Assembly (NCBI GenBank): GCA_949293595.1
Contig: CASFDW010000006.1
Coordinates: forward strand, 34,423-98,422
Reading direction: 5' to 3'
Source: an uncultured Spirochaetales bacterium
GTDB lineage: Bacteria > Spirochaetota > Spirochaetia > Sphaerochaetales > Sphaerochaetaceae
Length of the DNA: 64,000 bases
Part shown: positions 59,048 to 64,000 of the stretch, piece after piece
Position numbering within the stretch: the stretch's first letter is position 1
How the letters are laid out: each line of letters opens with the position of its first letter
Position numbers and translations under genes: made by a program
The notes under the pieces: generated by a model
Seen by the model: only the letters and a program-made list of their open reading frames with translations
Database searches by the model: none
What the model was told of the DNA's origin: nothing

Positions 59048-59446
59048 TTAAATTCCAACACCTTCCATGCAGAGGTAATCACTGGCATTCATGCATTTGG
59101 GGTGTGACATTTCAAGGGAAAGGAAATCCTTGTCGCCAGTCAGGATGATATCAACACCAGAGACTATTGCGGCATTCAGAATCGGCTGGTCTTTTGGGTC
59201 TCTGATCAGTTTCTCTGCTTTATCGACAGCAGGTATCAACTCGTATGAAAGTTCAGCAAGAAACACTTCAGCATCTGCAAGAAATTGAGGGGCCTTGCGC
59301 TGAAGAATACTCCGAAACTCTGCAATATTGCGATCAGTCAGGATCATCTGGTGATTGCCTGCAACATGCATAAGAGCTTTCGCAGGCTTTGAAAGAGGAA
59401 AAAGAAGGGCTGAGAAAAGGATATTCGTATCAACAAGTACTCTCAT
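59048..59446 (-). CDS. PIN-domain toxin
   Basis: A 132-residue PIN-domain ribonuclease. Acidic metal-site residues are in MRVLVDTNILFSALL (first Asp), the middle Glu of NIAEFRSILQRK, and DPKDQPILNAAI with VDIILTGDKDFL. It belongs to the putative-toxin PIN_3/VapC-like group. It lies 3 bases after an AbrB-type antitoxin gene, forming a toxin-antitoxin operon. The start codon follows the antitoxin stop closely, so translation is probably coupled. Confidence 0.85.
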   Translation of the reverse strand: MRVLVDTNILFSALLFPLSKPAKALMHVAGNHQMILTDRNIAEFRSILQRKAPQFLADAEVFLAELSYELIPAVDKAEKLIRDPKDQPILNAAIVSGVDIILTGDKDFLSLEMSHPKCMNASDYLCMEGVGI

Positions 59447-59449
59447 TTT

Positions 59450-59707
59450 TCAGATTCTCTTTCCATAACGTTCTTCATCGACAAGGGCCTGAATATCATC
59501 CTCATTGGATATACCCATAGCCTCTGCCGCTGAAGAGAAAGCATTCTGAGCTTTCTGGATGGCAGATATAGAAGCATTGCTGATGACTATCTCGCCATTC
59601 TTGTTCTGGAAGAAAAGGATCTTATCACCAGCGTTAAGCGAAAGCTGTCTTCTGATCTCGATTGGAACAGTAATCTGACCATTTGAAGAAATTCTTGCAA
59701 GGTTCAT
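59450..59707 (-). CDS. AbrB/MazE-type antitoxin
   Basis: An 85-residue protein with a swapped-hairpin AbrB DNA-binding domain (ARISSNGQITVPIEIRRQLSLNAGDKILFF in parts) and a C-terminal helical tail that would bind the toxin (DDIQALVDEERYGKRI). The Shine-Dalgarno AAGGAGG precedes the ATG. It should neutralise the PIN toxin encoded just downstream and repress the operon. Confidence 0.87.
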   Translation of the reverse strand: MNLARISSNGQITVPIEIRRQLSLNAGDKILFFQNKNGEIVISNASISAIQKAQNAFSSAAEAMGISNEDDIQALVDEERYGKRI

Positions 59708-60110
59708 ATGATCTATCCTCCTTCTATTCTTTAGAATTCAAGTTTCCTTTAATTAAAATAACTTATAGCCGGCAACAAGTAAACAGTTGCATAGGAAAAT
59801 TGTCATCGCAATCAGCAACAATGAGAAAAATATGATGCTTTCTGTAGTATCGCTGTCAAGGTTAAAGAGTAAAATTGGCTCATTATCTCGAATGTTTAAG
59901 CATTGGTCATAAAAGATATTCCAGAGCAAACGACTATTCTGATGATAATAAAAAAGCCGACTCAATGGGTCGGCGGCTAGAACGTCTATCGTTCCACCAT
60001 CTGATCATAATTTATCTATTTACTATCCATTTGTCAATGATGATAATGCAAATCTTACAGAAGCCATCTGCTCACAATGTCCAACCATCATTTAGGAGAT
60101 AATTCCCTTA
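59708..60110. other. Intergenic region between the toxin-antitoxin pair and the Abi gene
   Basis: AT-rich. It holds the Abi terminator (59950-59974). A 70-codon minus-strand frame (59753-59965) with hydrophobic character begins inside that hairpin and has no Shine-Dalgarno, so it is not accepted as a gene. Confidence 0.5.
59950..59974 (-). terminator. Terminator downstream of the Abi gene
   Basis: Stem GCCGAC (59956-59961)/GTCGGC (59969-59974) with a T-run following on the minus strand, about 140 bases after the Abi stop. Confidence 0.65.
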
Positions 60111-60956
60111 CTACCATGCCTTTATGTCTTCAATGATTGTCATGGGCAAAAGATGCTTTCTGCAATACGGCTTCCAGGCTAGTTCATATTCTTCAAGAAC
60201 TCCTATCACCTCATCCTTAAACAATTCTTTGTTGTCAAGTCGGAAATAGATAAAGTACAAAGTTTTTTCAAATTCACTTTTGATGTCTCCAATATATCCA
60301 TTAAGCAATGATGTATGAAAATTGAGATCATTCTTCAATTTCACGGATACAAGATGATTACTATGGCAACACCTGTTTCGTATTATTCGTATGTTATTGA
60401 GATATCGTTTTAAGCCTTCTACCAGGTTTGGTTTCCCCTTTATGAAGTACTTCTCTGAGAAATCGAAGTGATATTTCAAGTGCATGCCACTATAAAATTT
60501 GAGGAAGGAGCCAAACGACATTGCATAGAACGCCTGATGGTTTTTATCGCTTGAAGAGGAATAGTTCATGCTCCTCATTCTGTTGGCAATTTCTTTTACA
60601 ACAACATCAAAAAGACTTTCAATGTTGTTTTGCTTTGGGGTTGTGAATTGTTTGTTGAAGTAATTCGGGTTATTCCAGAAGCACGAATCAGAAGTTGTAG
60701 AATAAACAGTGTCAACAAAATCTTTCTTCATCTGGATTTCCAAACGAAGTATGTATTTCAGTAATATCGAACGGATCTGCTCATCGAAGAAATAGAGTTG
60801 AATTGCTTTCTTTACATCCCCAGCTGTGATCCGAAGAAAATTGATCATGTAATAATAGCTGCAGTTTGATTTGATAAAGTCATCTAATATTGATTCATCT
60901 TCTTCTGAGAGCTGAATATTCTTCTTAGCAATCAAACTGCTCTGATCTTTATTCAT
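60111..60956 (-). CDS. Abi family (AbiD/AbiF-like) phage-abortive-infection protein
   Basis: A 281-residue protein of the Abi_2 family, linked to abortive infection. The family pattern is visible: LYFFDEQIRSILLKYILRLE, the middle block MSFGSFLKFYSGMHLKYHF, and IRNRCCHSNHLVSVKL, whose R-x4-H (RNRCCH) is the HEPN RNase motif. The usual N-terminal KPFLSYEEQI segment is replaced by an unusual start, so the N-terminus is divergent. It lies alone in a defence-type region. Confidence 0.8.
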   Translation of the reverse strand: MNKDQSSLIAKKNIQLSEEDESILDDFIKSNCSYYYMINFLRITAGDVKKAIQLYFFDEQIRSILLKYILRLEIQMKKDFVDTVYSTTSDSCFWNNPNYFNKQFTTPKQNNIESLFDVVVKEIANRMRSMNYSSSSDKNHQAFYAMSFGSFLKFYSGMHLKYHFDFSEKYFIKGKPNLVEGLKRYLNNIRIIRNRCCHSNHLVSVKLKNDLNFHTSLLNGYIGDIKSEFEKTLYFIYFRLDNKELFKDEVIGVLEEYELAWKPYCRKHLLPMTIIEDIKAW

Positions 60957-61767
60957 ACTAGGACTGCTTCCTCTTGCCGACTACATAATTTTATCACAAA
61001 AACTTTTTATATACTATAAATTTACGTATATAACGACCCATCTACTTAATTATCCATATTGCCATGAGATGCACAGGATAGTAAGCGTAGAAAACTAATC
61101 CAGATACCTTTCCTTTGCAGCTCTCTTCACCCTGTTTTATGAACAGAGACAAGAACGGTCAAGAAGATTGAAATTGAACCTAAAGCAAAAAAGGGATATT
61201 TACGTTTGAATTTTAAGGAGTACGTATATTGATTGCTTTTATATAGGAATAGCGGGCGTCTTACCCGCTATCAAGGGAGGCCCAGGTCTTTCGACCAACC
61301 CCTAACTGGTTTCCCAGCTATTCATGATATACTTTTGCCGGCGAGAAAAATCAACTAGGTGTTGGCAGTCTCTGACAAGCAAGTGGGGTTCTGATGAATA
61401 AGTTTGTTAAGCAGCCGTACATCATTTTCAGACTTTGGGGCTGCTTCCTCCATCTCAGAGCACCTGAACTACCAGACAAACATCCCGACAGACACGTTAG
61501 CATCTGGCTTTTCTGCATCATTTGGATTTAAACTGCCATTCTCATCATCTTTTATGCCATTTAAACTGCCATCATCTGGATATGGCATATTATCCATGCA
61601 GGAAATCACCTTCTTATAGTCGATGACAGCATCTGCAATCCATTTGAAGAGCCGCCCATTATCGTGAATTACTTTTACCATGAGGAAATGAAGAAATCAG
61701 AAAAGAGGGGAAAATGAGAATTGTCATCAAGCAATATCAAATCGTCTAAATTGTTGTTCCGATGCTT
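60957..61767. other. Decayed stretch with small frames
   Basis: No gene I can support. A 70-codon minus-strand frame (61469-61681, starting MVKVIHDNGRLFKWIADAVI) has no Shine-Dalgarno and no known family. A hairpin AGCGGG/CCCGCT lies near 61248-61266. Confidence 0.35.
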
Positions 61768-61945
61768 GAGAGAGCAAAGTTCACATCATCGCTTGTTGGA
61801 TGAGCGTGAAGACCAATTGATCCGCCTTTATGGATCTTCGTGAAGATTGCTTTGCCTTTATCGTCGACATGCATCCTGGCACTCATCATCCCCTTGCCTC
61901 CATCATGCAAGGGATTGTCATCTCATCGATTTCGTTGAAGTATTG
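61768..61945 (-). pseudogene. Truncated duplicate of the cupin gene
   Basis: About 180 bases nearly identical to the 5' half of the cupin gene (58570-58745), with small deletions, followed upstream by one copy of the same repeat unit. The second cupin motif is missing. It is a partial duplication. Confidence 0.75.
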
Positions 61946-62272
61946 AGCCTCCGAATTGGCATCTCAGTCCATAAAATAAGGTTTAAGAGTAAAATTGGAT
62001 AAACTATGTAAAATTGGTTTTAAATGCTTTCTAAACATGGTTTGTCGGGATAAAGATGATTTATCGTGAAAATTTAAGAACATTCTTGAAAATCCTGACT
62101 CTTAGGGAAAGAAACACATGAAATATGAATGATTTCCATTGCTATAAAAGAATTGACAAACCAACCGCAATCGACTAATGGACTTCCTGGCGAAATTTGC
62201 TACAATAATAAACAACAGGACTCCCCACACCTCTTGCTAAGCAATGTGCCCCAGAGGGAGACATTTTTTATA

Positions 62273-62380
62273 TGTACGTTAAACCATTCTTTTCTTACGA
62301 ACAGCAGATTGAAGAACTGAAACATTATACAAAATCTACATTGAAGAAAAGCATATTGGGCTTCCTGTTGATAGGATGAA
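62273..62380 (+). pseudogene. N-terminal fragment of an Abi-family gene
   Basis: A 35-codon frame starting MYVKPFFSYEQQIEELKHYT. This matches the start of Abi_2 proteins (KPFLSYEEQIELLK). The rest of the gene is absent. It is unrelated to the N-terminus of the intact Abi gene at 60111. Confidence 0.6.
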
Positions 62381-62440
62381 TAAAATATAGCTGAAGACTC
62401 ATTTTATATTACTTTTAGCCATCATATGTCCATGCTAAAA

Positions 62441-62466
62441 CAAAAAACCACCTGCAATGAGGTGGC
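62441..62466 (-). terminator. Hairpin downstream of the DUF1016 remnant
   Basis: Stem CCACCT (62448-62453)/AGGTGG (62460-62465) with a T-run following on the minus strand. Confidence 0.6.
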
Positions 62467-62550
62467 TTTCGCGGTGGCCAACGTACTTAACCATACGCTT
62501 AGACACATTAGACTGGTTCCCACCGCTGACAACATCTTCCGATATCGTAT

Positions 62551-62769
62551 CTAAATAGTATTTCCTGTTGGCTTTAAAGTCAACGCACGCGCACGGATAA
62601 TCAGTAGCTCACTATAATGGGGCCATCTCAATTTAACAGACAATGTCTGTTGTTTTTGATAAATGAGGAAAAGCCGTCTCATGAACTGAAGACTTGACAC
62701 AGTGAATCCATTTCCTAGCTCTTCCTTGAGCTTCTCTGAGTTTTCCTTCTGTTTTGTTTTAACCATCAA
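62551..62769 (-). pseudogene. DUF1016 (YhcG-like PD-(D/E)XK) N-terminal fragment
   Basis: A 72-codon frame with KLKEELGNGFTVSSLQFMRR, then LSVKLRWPHYSELLIIRA. This is the conserved N-terminal block of DUF1016 nuclease-family proteins (the GFSxxNLxxMRxFY and LSWxHYxxLL motifs). The nuclease domain is missing, so it is a remnant. Confidence 0.65.
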
Positions 62770-62852
62770 AAGAAGGCATTTACCAGTTTTAATGCATAAA
62801 CCGATAAATGCTCTTAACAGTATAAAACAGAATAAACTTATTTTAGATGTTT

Positions 62853-63215
62853 CTACTTCACAGCTGCTGTCTGAAGCTCATAGATGCCTTCAGCAGCCTT
62901 TGCAAGTGCTGGATTCTCTTCCTTGCTCTTCCTTATCATGTATGAAATCGCACTTGATACATCCGCACCAGAGAGGCCCTGTTTCTTAAGCTCCTTGGCA
63001 TAGAGAGTGCAGAAGATGTAGTCATCCATGCTCATAAGGATGGCTGTCTTCTTTACTTCCTTGGTCCTGTCTATAGTGGAAGCAGGACGGCCTCCCTTGT
63101 TCTTTAGAGGAGCAAGATCAACTTCAGACTCTGCTACATATTCAGGAGTCTTTACTTCTTCAACTTCAACTTTCTTTTCTTCCGGTGTATTCCATGCATC
63201 CATCAGTCTGCTCAT
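62853..63215 (-). CDS. Small partner of ParA (ribbon-helix-helix-like)
   Basis: A 120-residue protein with an acidic, flexible N-terminus (EEKKVEVEEVKTPEYVAES), a basic hinge NKGGRPASTIDRTKEVKK, and a C-terminal strand-helix-helix block (KKTAILMSMDDYIFCTLYAK, GLSGADVSSAISYMIRKSKE) that looks like a ribbon-helix-helix fold. It overlaps the parA end by 4 bases. It is probably the DNA-binding partition partner that replaces ParB. Confidence 0.7.
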   Translation of the reverse strand: MSRLMDAWNTPEEKKVEVEEVKTPEYVAESEVDLAPLKNKGGRPASTIDRTKEVKKTAILMSMDDYIFCTLYAKELKKQGLSGADVSSAISYMIRKSKEENPALAKAAEGIYELQTAAVK

Positions 63216-63994
63216 AATCTACCTTCCTTCTTGAGTTCATCTCTTATCTCATCAAAGAGATCATCATAGTCCTTGCCTATTGCTGTCCTCTTTCCCTTTG
63301 CTGTGCTGTTCCTGTTGGCCTGTGCATCCTCTATTGCAACGCTCTGCCTTATCTTTGCATCGAATACCTTCGTTGAAAGATAGGAGGAGGAGATCATCTC
63401 CAAGTCCGGTACTGCCTCCTTGCTGAGCCTTGTCCTCGGGTTGTATCTCGTAACGAGAAGGCCAAGGATCTCCAGGCTCGGGTTTGCCTCTTCCTTCACC
63501 TCATTGATCGTCTCGGAAAGAGCCTTCAGTCCCTGAATTGAGAGAGCGTTGGCATTTACAGGAACGATGAGATAGTCAGCTGCGATAAGGACGTTCCAGT
63601 TGATGATTCCAAGTGTAGGTGGAGCATCGATGATACAGACATCGTACTCCGATGAGACTGTCTTTATCGCATTCCTTAATAGATGCATGGAATTCACTCC
63701 TACGAACATCCTGTCTGCATTGCTCATGAGGATGTTGTTCGGAACAAGGTCCACCCCTTCAGCTGTCTTGATGACTGCGTCTTTCAAAGATGTTTCTTTG
63801 GCAAACACTTCCTTGAGGTTATGTTGTCCCTCCTGATCCGGATTGACACCATATATGTAAGTCATGTTTGCCTGGGGATCGGCATCTATGCTGAGAGTCT
63901 TTACACCGCTCTTTGCAAAGCGGGATGCAATTTCAACAGCAGTCGTAGTCTTGCCGACTCCGCCTTTCTGATTAATGAATGCAATTGTTACCAT
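63212..63994 (-). CDS. parA: ParA-type partition ATPase
   Basis: A 260-residue ParA/Soj-type P-loop ATPase. The deviant Walker A is FINQKGGVGKTTTAVEIA, followed by SIDADPQANMTYIYG and the Walker B region CIIDAPPTLG. It has no N-terminal helix-turn-helix, so it is the short type. The ATG at 63994 lies six bases from the window edge; a TTG at 64000 is also in frame. With the partner gene it forms a partition operon, a sign of plasmid or integrative-element origin. Confidence 0.9.
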   Translation of the reverse strand: MVTIAFINQKGGVGKTTTAVEIASRFAKSGVKTLSIDADPQANMTYIYGVNPDQEGQHNLKEVFAKETSLKDAVIKTAEGVDLVPNNILMSNADRMFVGVNSMHLLRNAIKTVSSEYDVCIIDAPPTLGIINWNVLIAADYLIVPVNANALSIQGLKALSETINEVKEEANPSLEILGLLVTRYNPRTRLSKEAVPDLEMISSSYLSTKVFDAKIRQSVAIEDAQANRNSTAKGKRTAIGKDYDDLFDEIRDELKKEGRL

Positions 63995-64000
63995 ATCCAA

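Noticed and set aside
59753..59965. A 70-codon membrane-type small protein
   Set aside because: It starts inside the Abi terminator hairpin and has no Shine-Dalgarno.
61240..61330. Possible tRNA or small RNA near the AGCGGG/CCCGCT hairpin
   Set aside because: No cloverleaf, no T-loop consensus and no promoter that I can see.

Overview
The window looks like about 50 kb of chromosome from a host-associated anaerobic spirochaete, followed by about 13 kb of lower-GC accessory DNA. The spirochaete call is inferred from three things. The alanyl-tRNA synthetase is a short form of about 597 residues without the C-terminal domain, as I recall for Treponema and Borrelia. The cell is diderm: there is a signal-peptide beta-barrel protein and a lipoprotein with a loose lipobox. 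The ribosomal S4 gene stands alone. The genus cannot be fixed from the sequence.

Region 1 (1-28 kb) is a purine/selenium catabolic island. It has a substrate-binding protein and a ZIP transporter, ygeW, a selenium-trafficking operon with overlapping genes (yedE, yedF, a DUF3343 protein, selD), and a divergent operon (NifS-like enzyme, an XdhC-type maturation factor, a TetR regulator). Next come five genes for two molybdenum hydroxylases (XdhA/B/C-like plus YgfM/XdhD-like), a GltS-type symporter with a zinc-ribbon PlsC, ygeY, ssnA, ygfK and a divergent block with two PLP enzymes. It resembles the anaerobic uric-acid degradation cluster described in gut bacteria. The expected ygeX and hyuA are absent from the window, and two unrelated PLP enzymes stand nearby. 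The promoters of ygeW and ygfK, 21 kb apart, share a TTGCA-repeat element just upstream of the -35 box.

Region 2 (28-50 kb) is ordinary chromosome: MntR-type regulator, D-aminoacylase, an HTH/degenerate-Fic protein, flavoprotein, esterase, YfcE, a two-component system, YoaK-like protein, S4, AvtA-like transaminase, thioredoxin with a Crp/Fnr regulator, GH2 enzyme, YchF, HflX, an outer-membrane protein, RlmN, AlaS, DprA-like and PanE-like proteins. Many first genes of transcription units in regions 1 and 2 lack a Shine-Dalgarno sequence and start 6-9 bases after a -10 box that has a -35 box 16-18 bases upstream. This suggests widespread leaderless mRNAs. Genes inside operons mostly carry good Shine-Dalgarno sequences.

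Region 3 (50-64 kb) is accessory and partly decayed. It holds a MarR/nitroreductase/radical-SAM unit of likely Firmicute origin, a frameshifted mutM, a GLUG-repeat lipoprotein with a ten-G tract in its signal-peptide region (probable phase switch), and a DUF4143 ATPase bracketed by 71-bp direct repeats. It also has a cupin gene with tandem repeats, an AbrB/PIN toxin-antitoxin pair, an Abi (HEPN) protein, several gene fragments and duplicated segments, and at the right edge ParA with a small partner protein, which points to plasmid-like or integrative DNA.

I found no tRNA, rRNA or CRISPR array.
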